From: Minisyncoccota bacterium
GTDB lineage: Bacteria; Patescibacteriota; Minisyncoccia; Phycocordibacterales; UBA9973
DNA length: 24,133 bases
Assembly (NCBI GenBank): GCA_018060905.1
Contig: JAGOVD010000002.1
Coordinates: 1-24,133 of the forward strand
Direction: 5' to 3'
Below the pieces are notes generated by a model, which worked only from the letters and a program-made list of their open reading frames with translations, was not told where the DNA came from and ran no database searches. The position numbers and the translations under genes were made by a program. Position 1 is the first letter of the stretch; every line of letters starts with the position of its first letter. Below are positions 1 to 7,370 of the stretch, piece by piece.

Positions 1-134
1 ACGCGTCGAGGAGACATGCACGTCTCGCCCTGCTGCTCGAAGTTGTACGAAATACTATTGAGATAGTCCTGAATTTTGGCAGGAGTATTGAGCTTTTTAA
101 AAAGCTTTTCTTCCTCGGAGGTAAGTGCAAACAT
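1..134 (-). CDS. Transglutaminase-like conserved protein, N-terminal part only
   Basis: The gene runs off the left edge; 44 residues plus part of a codon are visible from an ATG at 134. The sequence begins MFALTSEEEKLFKKLN and later contains GETCMSPRR. This resembles, from memory, the start of a conserved transglutaminase-fold protein of unknown function in Parcubacteria-type genomes, in which a Cys-containing segment follows the CMSPRR stretch. That segment lies outside the window, so no catalytic residue can be checked. The start is supported by a TATACT box at 145-140 only 5 nt upstream, so the mRNA would be nearly leaderless. The gene is divergent from the ABC-F gene at 187. The coding call is fairly safe, the family assignment is not. 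Confidence 0.6.
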   Translation of the reverse strand, partial: MFALTSEEEKLFKKLNTPAKIQDYLNSISYNFEQQGETCMSPRR

Positions 135-139
135 ACCCT

Positions 140-145
140 AGTATA
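140..145 (-). promoter_or_regulatory. -10 box TATACT for the gene starting at 134
   Basis: TATACT with an upstream TGG (extended -10) lies 5 nt before the ATG. No convincing -35 hexamer is seen. The same box type recurs before many genes of the window. Confidence 0.55.
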
Positions 146-171
146 CCAGCTCACAAAGACGTCCGTTATGC

Positions 172-177
172 TATACT
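172..177 (+). promoter_or_regulatory. -10 box TATACT for the ABC-F gene
   Basis: TATACT preceded by TGC (extended -10) ends 9 nt before the ATG at 187, predicting a leader of only a few nucleotides. It sits back-to-back with the minus-strand box at 140-145. Confidence 0.55.
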
Positions 178-186
178 GGCAGCCTT

Positions 187-1659
187 ATGTCAAAAGGGGA
201 AGCAATCGTGCGCTTTGACGGCGTATCATTTGAATATAGCTCAACCAAGCCCATCCTCGATGCGGTGGATTTTTCGATTCGCAAGGGGGCAAAAATGACA
301 CTCATGGGACAAAATGGCGCCGGCAAATCAACGATATTTAAACTTCTCACGGGTGAATATAAACCAGAATCAGGGACCATCAACGTCGTCAAAGGCGTCT
401 CAATCGCAACGGCACGACAAGTCATCCTGCGTGAAGATATGGAACTCACGGTGAGAGATTTCTTTTTGAAAATGTTCAAGGAGAAAATATACGATATCGA
501 TCCACGTATTGATGAAGCGCTCGAAGTTGTGAACCTTGTCGGACACGCAGACGTCCACGATCGCATCATCAAAACGTTCTCCGGTGGCCAACAAGCACGC
601 CTCCTCCTTGCTTCTGCACTCATCCAAGACCCCGACCTCCTCCTCCTCGATGAGCCGACGAACAACCTCGACAAAGCGGGTATCAAGCACCTCACTGACT
701 TTCTCGTCGCGTACAAAAAGACGGTGATCGTTATTTCTCATGATGCAGAGTTTTTGAACTCATTTACCGAAAGCGTCATCTACCTCGATGTCTATAGTCG
801 CAAGATTGAATACTACGTCGGCAACTATACTGACGTCGTCCGCGATATCACGATCCGTATCGAAAAGGAAAACATGAAAAACGCCCAGCTTCAAAAGACG
901 ATTCAAGAAAAGAAAGACAAAGCAAATAAATTTGGACACAAGGGTGGTCAGATGCGTCTGGTTGCCAAACGCATGCGTGCCATCGCCGAAGAACTCGAAG
1001 ACGAAATCGTTGACATTCGCAAAGAAGACAAGACGATTCGCAATTTCACTATTCCCGCACAGGATGACGTGATGGGGGAGATAATGAATATTTCTTCATT
1101 CACGACGATGAAAAATCACAAGATCATCTCACACAAGGCAAGCATCTCCCTCAAGAAAAATCAGCACCTCCTCCTACGTGGACCCAACGGCATCGGCAAG
1201 AGCACACTCCTCGAAACACTCGCCCTAGGAAAATCTGACGGCGCACAGATCAAAGAAGGAATCAGGGTCGGCTACTATCGTCAGGACTTCTCCACGCTCA
1301 ACTTCGACGACACGGTGTATGAATCATTGGTGCGCAGTATGCACGATGCCGGCAAGAAGCTCGACGAAGAGCGCATGCGCGCCGTTGCAGCAAGTTTCTT
1401 GATCACCGGGGAACTCATCCGCACGCGCATCGGCAATCTCTCAGAAGGGCAGAAGGGGCTGGTCGCCTTTGCCAACCTTGTCCTCCTCGAACCAGGGCTT
1501 CTCATCCTCGATGAGCCGACCAACCATATCAACTTCCGCCACCTTCCCATCATTGCCAAAGCGCTCTCTACCTACGCCGGCGCAATGATCCTTGTCTCCC
1601 ACGTCCCCGAATTCGTCGCCCAGATTCGCATTGATGAGATACTCGATCTTGAGAAATAA
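187..1659 (+). CDS. ABC-F family ATPase (tandem nucleotide-binding domains)
   Basis: A 490-residue soluble protein with two ABC ATPase domains and no membrane segment, the layout of ABC-F proteins that act on the ribosome or, in some branches, give antibiotic resistance. Domain 1 has Walker A GQNGAGKST (41-49), signature FSGGQQ (131-136) and Walker B with DEPTNNLD (155-162). A basic, helical linker (about 225-290) joins it to domain 2, with Walker A GPNGIGKST (332-340), a degenerate signature LSEGQ (418-422) and DEPTNHINF (442-450). The second signature has Glu for the usual Gly, and the D-loop reads HIN rather than HLD. The protein is shorter than EttA/Uup-type members (about 530-640). It stands alone, transcribed from the TATACT box at 172. 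The subfamily cannot be assigned by eye. Confidence 0.9.
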   Translation: MSKGEAIVRFDGVSFEYSSTKPILDAVDFSIRKGAKMTLMGQNGAGKSTIFKLLTGEYKPESGTINVVKGVSIATARQVILREDMELTVRDFFLKMFKEKIYDIDPRIDEALEVVNLVGHADVHDRIIKTFSGGQQARLLLASALIQDPDLLLLDEPTNNLDKAGIKHLTDFLVAYKKTVIVISHDAEFLNSFTESVIYLDVYSRKIEYYVGNYTDVVRDITIRIEKENMKNAQLQKTIQEKKDKANKFGHKGGQMRLVAKRMRAIAEELEDEIVDIRKEDKTIRNFTIPAQDDVMGEIMNISSFTTMKNHKIISHKASISLKKNQHLLLRGPNGIGKSTLLETLALGKSDGAQIKEGIRVGYYRQDFSTLNFDDTVYESLVRSMHDAGKKLDEERMRAVAASFLITGELIRTRIGNLSEGQKGLVAFANLVLLEPGLLILDEPTNHINFRHLPIIAKALSTYAGAMILVSHVPEFVAQIRIDEILDLEK

Positions 1660-1680
1660 AGTGTCTCTACCTAATAGGTA

Positions 1681-1686
1681 TATACT
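1681..1686 (+). promoter_or_regulatory. -10 box TATACT for the secreted protein at 1693
   Basis: TATACT ends exactly 6 nt before the ATG at 1693, so transcription should begin at or next to the A of the start codon. This decides the ATG over the in-frame GTG at 1687, which directly follows the box. Confidence 0.6.
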
Positions 1687-1692
1687 GTGGAG

Positions 1693-2319
1693 ATGCAAAC
1701 AAACAAAATCTTCATATTCATCGTCTTTATCGCATTGGTAGGTTTTGCGTTCTATAGTAACAAATCAACCCCGACAACAGTAACACCGATTGAGCAGTTG
1801 CCACCAATCACTGGAGAGGAGCCGGTAGACCAAACCTTCACCGGATCGACGTTTACCTTCCGGTATCCAAAAGATATGACAGTTACAATAGATGACAGCC
1901 GATCATGGCGAGTAAATACTGTACCAGAGAGTGGGCAGCAGCTTGCCAAAGTTTCTATTGATACCTCAACACAACCCAACACTAACTTTATGAGCGCATG
2001 GTTTAACGTAGGATCAAGTACGAGTGTTCAGGAAATTAAAAATTGTCTTGTTGCGACAAATGGGGAAGAGGCCAAAGGTAGTGCCACTATTAATGGAGTA
2101 GAGTACAAAAAATTCTTACTCGGAGATGCTGGTATGAGTCAGTACTACGAAACAACGAGTTATCGAGCTCTACGAGATACTCAGTGCTATGCAATTGAAT
2201 ACACGATTCATTCGAGTAGCCTTGCTGCGTATGATTCAAGCCAAGGGATAACAGCATTCGACAAGGCAGCAATTACCGCAGTACTTGAGAGTATGGTTCA
2301 GAGCTTCAAGTTTTTATAG
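1693..2319 (+). CDS. Membrane-anchored secreted protein of unknown function
   Basis: A 208-residue protein that I do not recognise. Residues 5-21 form one hydrophobic N-terminal segment (uncleaved anchor or signal peptide, no lipobox Cys), followed by a Thr/Pro-rich stretch to about residue 45 and then a soluble domain that would lie outside the membrane. The domain opens with FTFRYPKDM, a beta-strand pattern seen at the start of many small extracytoplasmic domains in gram-positive-like and Patescibacteria proteins. Two cysteines (in KNCLV and TQCYA) could form a disulfide. The ATG at 1693 is chosen because a TATACT box ends 6 nt upstream. The gene stops with TAG and precedes a gene-free stretch of 287 nt. 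Function unknown. Confidence 0.75.
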   Translation: MQTNKIFIFIVFIALVGFAFYSNKSTPTTVTPIEQLPPITGEEPVDQTFTGSTFTFRYPKDMTVTIDDSRSWRVNTVPESGQQLAKVSIDTSTQPNTNFMSAWFNVGSSTSVQEIKNCLVATNGEEAKGSATINGVEYKKFLLGDAGMSQYYETTSYRALRDTQCYAIEYTIHSSSLAAYDSSQGITAFDKAAITAVLESMVQSFKFL

Positions 2320-2343
2320 AGTACATAGGCTGAAAAGATGTAA

Positions 2344-2371
2344 TTGACACATCTAATATATGTGATAATAT
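2344..2371 (+). promoter_or_regulatory. Promoter TTGACA-N16-TAATAT upstream of the ABC exporter
   Basis: A consensus -35 (2344-2349) and TAATAT -10 (2366-2371) are separated by 16 nt. Predicted start is near 2378, about 230 nt before the exporter ATG at 2607. This makes an unusually long leader for this window, where most leaders are under 15 nt. Confidence 0.6.
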
Positions 2372-2387
2372 ACACCTACGCCAATAC

Positions 2388-2420
2388 ATGGCATTCGTAT
2401 CAAAAACGTATGAAAAATAA
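2388..2420 (+). CDS. Possible 10-codon upstream ORF in the exporter leader
   Basis: ATG at 2388 gives MAFVSKTYEK then TAA. It starts about 10 nt after the predicted transcript start, the typical distance here. Its stop overlaps the start of the next small ORF (ATG at 2410). It could be a leader peptide. There is no evidence beyond position and overlap. Confidence 0.25.
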   Translation: MAFVSKTYEK

Positions 2421-2511
2421 CAAACGCACAAATCAAGAACGCGTACACGCATATCCAACATTTGGGCTTATTTCTCATGCCGCTTTTGGGACACGATGTC
2501 ATAGTATTTAA
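2410..2511 (+). CDS. Possible 33-residue small ORF in the exporter leader
   Basis: ATG at 2410 to TAA at 2509-2511 encodes a 33-residue peptide. It has a basic N-terminal half (MKNNKRTNQER) and a more hydrophobic C-terminal half (AYPTFGLISHAAFG) ending TRCHSI. It overlaps the 10-codon ORF before it and lies 95 nt upstream of an ABC exporter gene. It may be a regulatory leader peptide or a peptide substrate of the exporter, or chance. It has no Shine-Dalgarno sequence. Confidence 0.3.
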   Translation: MKNNKRTNQERVHAYPTFGLISHAAFGTRCHSI

Positions 2512-2606
2512 TTCTCTTATTCTCGTAAATTAAATGTTCTCCATCTTGCCTCAATCGCAAGACATGTTCTTTACAACAAAATATTCACAACTAAAACCTA
2601 TAACGC

Positions 2607-4457
2607 ATGAAAGGATTAGCTATCGACTCATACCTCAAAAGGATGAGGCAATCAATCGCAGTGTACCGCTGGGTATACGTAAAAACGGTGCCAAAACAAA
2701 GTAAGAAGCATTTGAAAAAAATGCTCGTACCCATGTTCTTCTATGAAGCATGCGGTATGACGATACCTTTGTTTTTTGGACTCATTATCGATGCAATAAG
2801 TCATCAGAATCGTCCTCAGGTAGCCTGGTTATTCATTGGAATAACTGTCTCTATGATTACCCGTCTTATCCTACACCAGTGGTACATGATAGAACGGGAG
2901 CATATTAAGGGCTACAACGAAGCAGCCCTCACCGACTTTATTACAAGGGCATTATTTGCCAAATCCATTGGACAACACATTCGGCACAAGAGAGATCTCA
3001 ATCAAGCAAGTATGCACAGGGCCCAAAGTTCGATTCGCTATCTGACAAGTTTGATGCTATTCGAAGGAATAACATCAACATATTTGATAGTACTGAGCTT
3101 TTGTTTTATCTGGTTTCTTGCACCGTTTGCTGGAGTTGTGTTGACTATTGCGCTCGCACTGTATCTCTTTGGATCTCTCCTGATGAACAAATCGGTGATT
3201 GAAGTGTATAGTCTCATCGACAATGACCTCAAACGGCACCACAGTCGTCTCGAAGAGTCATGGGAAAAAGCACCCCGAATACTCTCCCTGGGAAAAGGAG
3301 ATGATATCGCATCATCTCTGAACCGACACTATCACAGTGTCAATGATCGTTCGCGAGCATTTTGGATAGGGTTCATCAAAAAGATTACCTACAAAGATTT
3401 AATCAATGTCTGCGCTCTCGTTATTGTATGGGGATTTTATATCTACCGTGCATCAACTACTCGAGTAGTAGACACGCAAGCGATTGGATTCCTCCTCCCG
3501 TTATTTTCATGGTCCTGGAGTACGGTTAATAGTATCTGGCGCATTGGCCATATTGAACAAGAGTTCAACTGGGCACTGCCTACTATTAGCAAACTGAAGG
3601 ACGCGCTGGAAATGACCCCGGACGTTAGAGATGTCAACCCAAAAGTATTGGGATTTGATACGACACCCATCATTGAGTTCCGGAATGTCAGCTTTGGGTA
3701 TAGTAAAAAGGGCTCAACCAAAGAAACGTTGCGTGATATTAGCTTCACGATTAACCCAGGCGAAAAACTTGCCCTAATCGGCGCAAGTGGCGCAGGTAAA
3801 ACGACTCTTGCCAAATTGCTTCAACGAGCATATGACACAAATACCGGGAGCATTCTCATCAACGACTACGATATCCGCGAGGTATCGATCGATGCATGGA
3901 GAAGTGTTGTCGGAGAAATTCCGCAACAAATCGACATCTTTGATGGAACACTTCGTGACAACTTGCTTATCGCAATCAACAGCGAAGTTCACGACCAGTA
4001 CCCTGATGAGTTACTCCAGACGTTCATGGGCCATTTCGCAATTGATTTTTGCGAACTTGATACCAAGGTCGGACCCAAAGGCGTCTGGCTTTCCGGTGGA
4101 CAACAACAGCGTATTGCAGCCGCACAAATTGCGATAAAAAATGCGCATGTGTTTATCATCGATGAAGCTACGTCGAGTCTTGATGCAACAACTGAAAAAG
4201 AAGTGCAGCTTGGCTTATCGAGATTATTGGAAGGAAACAAAAGTGCACTTGTCGTCGCACATAACCTCTCTACAGTACGAAATATTTGTAATAAATTTAT
4301 CGTCCTTCGTAGTCTTTCGGATACACCCGCTGGTGAATCCCAAATTGAGGCACAAGGTGCATCCTTTGAAGAGGTATACCCGCAATCTCCAATTCTTCGG
4401 AGATTGATGTCAGACCAAGGTCTTAGTTTGGAAAACAAAAAAGTAGCTATTGTATAG
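2607..4457 (+). CDS. ABC exporter, fused membrane and ATPase domains
   Basis: A 616-residue half-transporter of the exporter type, expected to dimerise and pump a lipid, peptide or drug out of the cell. The N-terminal half (about 35-310) has several hydrophobic segments (around 42-62, 72-90, 148-190 and 264-300). The C-terminal half is an ABC ATPase with Walker A GASGAGKT (392-399), signature LSGGQQQR (495-502), Walker B VFIIDE (515-520) followed by ATSSLD, and the switch His552 in VVAHNLS. Unlike typical MsbA-like exporters the charged loops are short and the last 50 residues form a polar tail. Expression probably starts at 2344-2371 with a long leader, and a strong terminator follows at 4463. 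It has no operon partner. The substrate is not predictable. Confidence 0.9.
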   Translation: MKGLAIDSYLKRMRQSIAVYRWVYVKTVPKQSKKHLKKMLVPMFFYEACGMTIPLFFGLIIDAISHQNRPQVAWLFIGITVSMITRLILHQWYMIEREHIKGYNEAALTDFITRALFAKSIGQHIRHKRDLNQASMHRAQSSIRYLTSLMLFEGITSTYLIVLSFCFIWFLAPFAGVVLTIALALYLFGSLLMNKSVIEVYSLIDNDLKRHHSRLEESWEKAPRILSLGKGDDIASSLNRHYHSVNDRSRAFWIGFIKKITYKDLINVCALVIVWGFYIYRASTTRVVDTQAIGFLLPLFSWSWSTVNSIWRIGHIEQEFNWALPTISKLKDALEMTPDVRDVNPKVLGFDTTPIIEFRNVSFGYSKKGSTKETLRDISFTINPGEKLALIGASGAGKTTLAKLLQRAYDTNTGSILINDYDIREVSIDAWRSVVGEIPQQIDIFDGTLRDNLLIAINSEVHDQYPDELLQTFMGHFAIDFCELDTKVGPKGVWLSGGQQQRIAAAQIAIKNAHVFIIDEATSSLDATTEKEVQLGLSRLLEGNKSALVVAHNLSTVRNICNKFIVLRSLSDTPAGESQIEAQGASFEEVYPQSPILRRLMSDQGLSLENKKVAIV

Positions 4458-4462
4458 CTACA

Positions 4463-4488
4463 AGCCGTTTGTAATGAACGGCTTTTTT
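4463..4488 (+). terminator. Intrinsic terminator after the ABC exporter
   Basis: A 7-bp stem AGCCGTT/AACGGCT (4463-4469 with 4477-4483) with a 7-nt loop is followed by a T run to 4488, only 6 nt after the exporter stop. Confidence 0.85.
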
Positions 4489-4513
4489 ATACCAAAATCC
4501 CTCTCCTATGGTA

Positions 4514-4519
4514 TATACT
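4514..4519 (+). promoter_or_regulatory. -10 box TATACT for the gene at 4526
   Basis: TATACT ends 6 nt before GTG 4526, the same spacing as at 1681 and 5785. This argues against the in-frame ATG at 4508, which lies upstream of the box and would not be on the transcript. Confidence 0.55.
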
Positions 4520-4525
4520 CATTGC

Positions 4526-5038
4526 GTGCCTATACCTACAACCATCCTCGTCAATGACAAAATGCAAAAGGGGTACCGCTATGAGCTCAGTGCGCCAGTA
4601 GGCAAGCAGTTTGATCCCGAATTCAAACCCATGTTCACACCCAAAGAGATGCTTCACCTTGGCGTCTTTGGTGGCAAGTACATGACAGACTGTCAGGAGG
4701 AGTTTCCAAAAAGTTGGTTCAAGCAGACACTGCTTTCTCCCGGCTTTCATGATGCCGAGATAAACTATTTCAAAGTAAATGCGAGTCAGCCGCTCTCTGT
4801 ATGGCAAGCAAAGGGATGGATATACAAAGACGACCCAAGAGGATGGTTTCAGTGGTATTGCCGGTACTACATGGGCAGACGAATTCCCGATGAGGACCGA
4901 AAACAGATCAAGCGGTGGAAGGCGATACGTCGCCACATCGGACAAATACAGGCACACTGCAGAGCAGGGGACGTTCACTGCAGACCAAAGCAACGACAGG
5001 CGCTACTTCATTGGGCATATGATAGTAGGAAGTTTTAG
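4526..5038 (+). CDS. Conserved protein of unknown function (FTPKEM / QPLSVW type)
   Basis: A 170-residue soluble protein. I recall closely similar proteins across many bacteria and some eukaryotes, all without an assigned function. The recognisable blocks are FTPKEMLHLGVFGGKYM (near residues 37-53), ASQPLSVWQAKGWI, DPRGWFQWYCRYYMGRR and a C-terminal RQALLHWAYDSRKF. The density of invariant-looking Trp, Tyr, Cys and Arg residues suggests a folded enzyme or nucleic-acid-binding domain, but no catalytic motif is known to me. GTG at 4526 is preferred because a TATACT box ends 6 nt before it. The stop overlaps by 3 nt the stop of the convergent pseudouridine synthase gene, and no terminator lies between them. 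Confidence 0.8.
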   Translation: MPIPTTILVNDKMQKGYRYELSAPVGKQFDPEFKPMFTPKEMLHLGVFGGKYMTDCQEEFPKSWFKQTLLSPGFHDAEINYFKVNASQPLSVWQAKGWIYKDDPRGWFQWYCRYYMGRRIPDEDRKQIKRWKAIRRHIGQIQAHCRAGDVHCRPKQRQALLHWAYDSRKF

Positions 5039-5745
5039 GATTTCAAAAGTTCGATATCAGACGGAGCGAGTTTCTTCACATTGCCTGGCTTCATACCGTC
5101 ATATTTGAGGTGCCCGATGCTCGTGCGCACGAGAGACGTGATCGTCAGTCTACATGCATCGCACATGCGTCTGATCTGGTGCTTACGACCTTCGTAGAGC
5201 GTGATCGTAAATGAAGTTCGAGAGGCACGTTTGGTGACTGCAGGTTTCGTCATGACTTTATCGAGGACGATACCGCGCGCCATTTTGAGAATACTCGCAT
5301 CCGACACATTTTCGCGCACAGTGACGAGGTACGTCTTGCCGACATGGGAATCTTCTTTGGTAAGTGCTTTGGTGAGTGTGCCATCATTGGACATGATGAT
5401 CAAACCCTCAGAATCTTTGTCGAGTCGGCCAATAGGAGAGAGGTGTCGCAGTTTTTTGAACGTATCGTGGAGGTCTTTGGCTGTCGGTGTCGTCTTGGTC
5501 GTTTCAATACCTCGGGGCTTGTAGACAAGGTAGGATTCCTTGACCGACACACCTTTGACTTCAATGGTATCTTTGCCCGGGATGATTCCATGTCCTGGCT
5601 CGGTCACTACTACGCCATTGACTGACACCTTGCCCTTCGTGATGAGATCCTTGGCTTCGCGACGAGAGGCGAGCCCAAGGTGCGCCATGACCTTCTCGAG
5701 GCGTTCTTGGCCCTTGGGGAGGGTTGTCGGTTGTTTGACTGGCAT
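5035..5745 (-). CDS. 16S/23S rRNA pseudouridine synthase, RsuA/RluB/E/F type
   Basis: A 236-residue enzyme expected to turn one uridine of rRNA into pseudouridine. An N-terminal S4 RNA-binding domain (about 13-60, with RLEKVMAHLGLASRREA) is followed by the catalytic domain with GRLDKDSEGL at 106-115, where Asp109 is the nucleophile. YEGRKHQIRRM near the C-terminus is the other family signature. The ATG at 5745 (MPVKQ) is chosen over an upstream in-frame ATG because a TATACT box with TGC extension (5760-5755) ends 9 nt before it. Which uridine is modified, and so the choice between rsuA and rluB, cannot be told from sequence alone. It is divergent from the gene at 5797. Confidence 0.92.
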   Translation of the reverse strand: MPVKQPTTLPKGQERLEKVMAHLGLASRREAKDLITKGKVSVNGVVVTEPGHGIIPGKDTIEVKGVSVKESYLVYKPRGIETTKTTPTAKDLHDTFKKLRHLSPIGRLDKDSEGLIIMSNDGTLTKALTKEDSHVGKTYLVTVRENVSDASILKMARGIVLDKVMTKPAVTKRASRTSFTITLYEGRKHQIRRMCDACRLTITSLVRTSIGHLKYDGMKPGNVKKLAPSDIELLKS

Positions 5746-5754
5746 GATAGGGCG

Positions 5755-5790
5755 AGTATAGCATGCAGAGCGCTCCAAACGAGGTATACT
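5755..5790. promoter_or_regulatory. Divergent promoter pair with two TATACT boxes
   Basis: The 51 nt between the start codons at 5745 (minus) and 5797 (plus) contain a TATACT box on each strand: minus 5760-5755, 9 nt from its ATG, and plus 5785-5790, 6 nt from its ATG. The two promoters must overlap upstream, so they may compete. Confidence 0.55.
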
Positions 5791-5796
5791 GGAAAT

Positions 5797-6303
5797 ATGA
5801 ACCCATATGAACAAGACAACATATCGTACCTAGAGTCAACTGGTAGTACAACGGGGAGGGAAGTGGTAGTATCCACAGACCGCACAACTAACCAACAAAA
5901 CCCTATGGAAAACTCAACAAACAAAACACTTATTACGATCATGATCGTCATCGGCATCATTATCATCATACTCTTGCTCGGACGTGGCTACATTGCCACA
6001 CCAATGACGTATTCGTACCGTAGTGGCAACTTTCTCACCGCAAGTACAATCCCACTCGATGGCTATACATACCAAAACGCTGACAACAGACCAGGTCATT
6101 ACACCATCACAAAGAGGTACACAGAACCGTCTCTCATCATCACTGCACCCAAGTCATATAGTTATACAAGCTACACAACAACACCGAGCTACCAATATGA
6201 TTATTCATACTCTCAAACCACGTACCCAGGCGAAACGATATTCCCAGACGGCTGTACTCTCACGAGTCCCTACAGCCTCACGACTGGAGAACCTTGCTCA
6301 TAA
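5797..6303 (+). CDS. Single-pass membrane protein with Tyr/Thr/Ser-rich outer part
   Basis: A 168-residue protein that I do not recognise. A polar N-terminal tail of about 43 residues precedes one strongly hydrophobic helix (about 45-63, rich in Ile). The remainder is low-complexity, very rich in Tyr, Thr, Ser and Pro (for example YSYTSYTTTPSYQYDYSYS), ending with a short Cys-containing region (DGCTL, GEPCS). The topology suggests an extracellular, possibly adhesive or surface-coat, tail. The ATG at 5797 is favoured by the TATACT box 6 nt upstream. A second Met at 5905 would give a shorter version beginning just before the helix. Function unknown. Confidence 0.65.
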   Translation: MNPYEQDNISYLESTGSTTGREVVVSTDRTTNQQNPMENSTNKTLITIMIVIGIIIIILLLGRGYIATPMTYSYRSGNFLTASTIPLDGYTYQNADNRPGHYTITKRYTEPSLIITAPKSYSYTSYTTTPSYQYDYSYSQTTYPGETIFPDGCTLTSPYSLTTGEPCS

Positions 6304-6347
6304 CGAGTAAATGCAGTAGTATCCGTGGAAACTAAAAACCTTTTCAC

Positions 6348-6758
6348 ATGCTACGACAAATACATACCGAATTTTTCACGTTCATACGAACAGAAAAAAG
6401 TGTTGTGGAGATAATATTTATATATATTATTGAAGCTATCGATATTGTTCATGCAAAAGCAATACTGCAAAGCCTACTGGATACCCAGGCAACTGCATAT
6501 AAACTATGGGGGCACAGCCCCGACCACATGGTGATAGGAGAAATGTCTCTCATGGACTGCTTTCAACACAGAATGAAGGTAGAAAAACGATCATCAAAAA
6601 AACAAGATGTGACCATTATCCCTATTGATCGAACCCAGAAAAAGGTGTACCACATCGATCTTCGACAATTGGAAAATGAACTAAAAATTTTTGAGAAAAA
6701 AGACGACGACTTTTTACAACTCATGAAATCCATACTGGAGCCAGCGGTGCTCTTGTAA
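6348..6758 (+). CDS. Hypothetical protein, 136 residues
   Basis: I do not recognise this protein. It is probably soluble. It has a hydrophobic stretch IIFIYIIEAIDIV near residues 22-34, amphipathic rather than a clear membrane helix. A basic middle (KVEKRSSKKQ) and a helical, acidic C-terminal third (LENELKIFEKKDDDF) follow. It starts 44 nt after the preceding gene and is followed within 8 nt by a clear terminator (6766-6788), which supports it as a real transcription unit. No promoter box at the usual 6-9 nt spacing was found, so it may be read through from 5797. Confidence 0.6.
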   Translation: MLRQIHTEFFTFIRTEKSVVEIIFIYIIEAIDIVHAKAILQSLLDTQATAYKLWGHSPDHMVIGEMSLMDCFQHRMKVEKRSSKKQDVTIIPIDRTQKKVYHIDLRQLENELKIFEKKDDDFLQLMKSILEPAVLL

Positions 6759-6765
6759 CAAACCG

Positions 6766-6788
6766 AGCGGATACATTCCGCTTTTTTT
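6766..6788 (+). terminator. Intrinsic terminator after the 6348-6758 gene
   Basis: AGCGGA (6766-6771), a 5-nt loop and TCCGCT (6777-6782) are followed by a run of seven T. Confidence 0.8.
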
Positions 6789-6794
6789 ATTACA

Positions 6795-6823
6795 AAAAAC
6801 CTGGTGCACTACGCCAGGTTTTT
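6795..6823 (-). terminator. Terminator hairpin for the minus-strand gene 6822-7076
   Basis: AAAAACCTGG (6795-6804) and CCAGGTTTTT (6814-6823) pair around a 9-nt loop. It directly abuts the stop codon of the minus-strand gene and could also work on the plus strand. Confidence 0.7.
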
Positions 6824-7076
6824 AGAAGAAGAATATATTTTTGTAACTTGCAATGGCCATCCCTATATACGTGACAATCATAAAATATATCGGCATCGTA
6901 TTGTGTTGAATGTATTGCACCTGTGCAGACGAGAAAGAAACAGTAAAAATTATGAGCGTGTATATACCAAGTCCAAGAACGATAAAGATAGCTCGGAGTG
7001 TTTGTGCCCATTCTAACTTTTTCCGGATGTAATCCATCTCGGATTCACACCAGTCCAAAATATTATTTTGTTGCAT
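6822..7076 (-). CDS. Small membrane protein, two predicted helices
   Basis: An 84-residue protein that I do not recognise. An N-terminal amphipathic region (MQQNNILDWCESEMDYIRKKLEWAQ) precedes two hydrophobic helices (about 28-48 and 58-75) and ends in KNIFFF. Two facts support it as real: a TATACT box (7098-7093) 16 nt upstream of the ATG, and a terminator hairpin overlapping the stop codon. An AGGA about 11 nt before the ATG is a possible weak ribosome binding site, rare in this window. Function unknown. Confidence 0.6.
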   Translation of the reverse strand: MQQNNILDWCESEMDYIRKKLEWAQTLRAIFIVLGLGIYTLIIFTVSFSSAQVQYIQHNTMPIYFMIVTYIGMAIASYKNIFFF

Positions 7077-7092
7077 AGAATAATTTTCCTGT

Positions 7093-7106
7093 AGTATACC
7101 TATAAT
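7093..7106. promoter_or_regulatory. Shared promoter region, TATACT (minus) and TATAAT (plus)
   Basis: A TATACT box on the minus strand (7098-7093) faces the gene at 7076, and TATAAT on the plus strand (7101-7106) faces the small ORF at 7124. The 47-nt divergent gap resembles the one at 5755-5790. Confidence 0.4.
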
Positions 7107-7123
7107 CCACTAAAATACTACAC

Positions 7124-7312
7124 ATGGTGGGGGAGTGCTTCTATACCCCATATCAAACCTATACCAAATATCGTCATGATTTTCCCGATTACTCCGTAAT
7201 CCTTCAAGAAGATACGCTAGAAATATTTTATTTAAATGGTGATGATGGATCGTACTTAGTCGAGAGTCTTTTTTTGAAAAGGTTTGAGGGGAGTGGTTGG
7301 ATGAGAGTATAA
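7124..7312 (+). CDS. Possible small protein, 62 residues
   Basis: A 62-residue ORF with no recognisable family. It has aromatic and acidic residues typical of a small folded domain (DYSVILQEDTLEIFYLNGDD) and no membrane helix or signal. A TATAAT box lies 17 nt upstream of the ATG, and no terminator follows. It could be genuine or chance. Confidence 0.35.
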   Translation: MVGECFYTPYQTYTKYRHDFPDYSVILQEDTLEIFYLNGDDGSYLVESLFLKRFEGSGWMRV

Positions 7313-7370
7313 GGGTTTCCTCAGTATATAGTGTCGTAAAAGATATATTGTGCGACGTTAATATAGATTA

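Noticed and set aside
171..716. 181-residue minus-strand ORF opposite the ABC-F gene
   Set aside because: Arg/Ser-rich antisense of a certain gene, with low-complexity composition typical of shadow frames.
2420..2606. Riboswitch or T-box in the exporter leader
   Set aside because: No T-box motif, terminator/antiterminator pair or known riboswitch core was seen; only a small hairpin.
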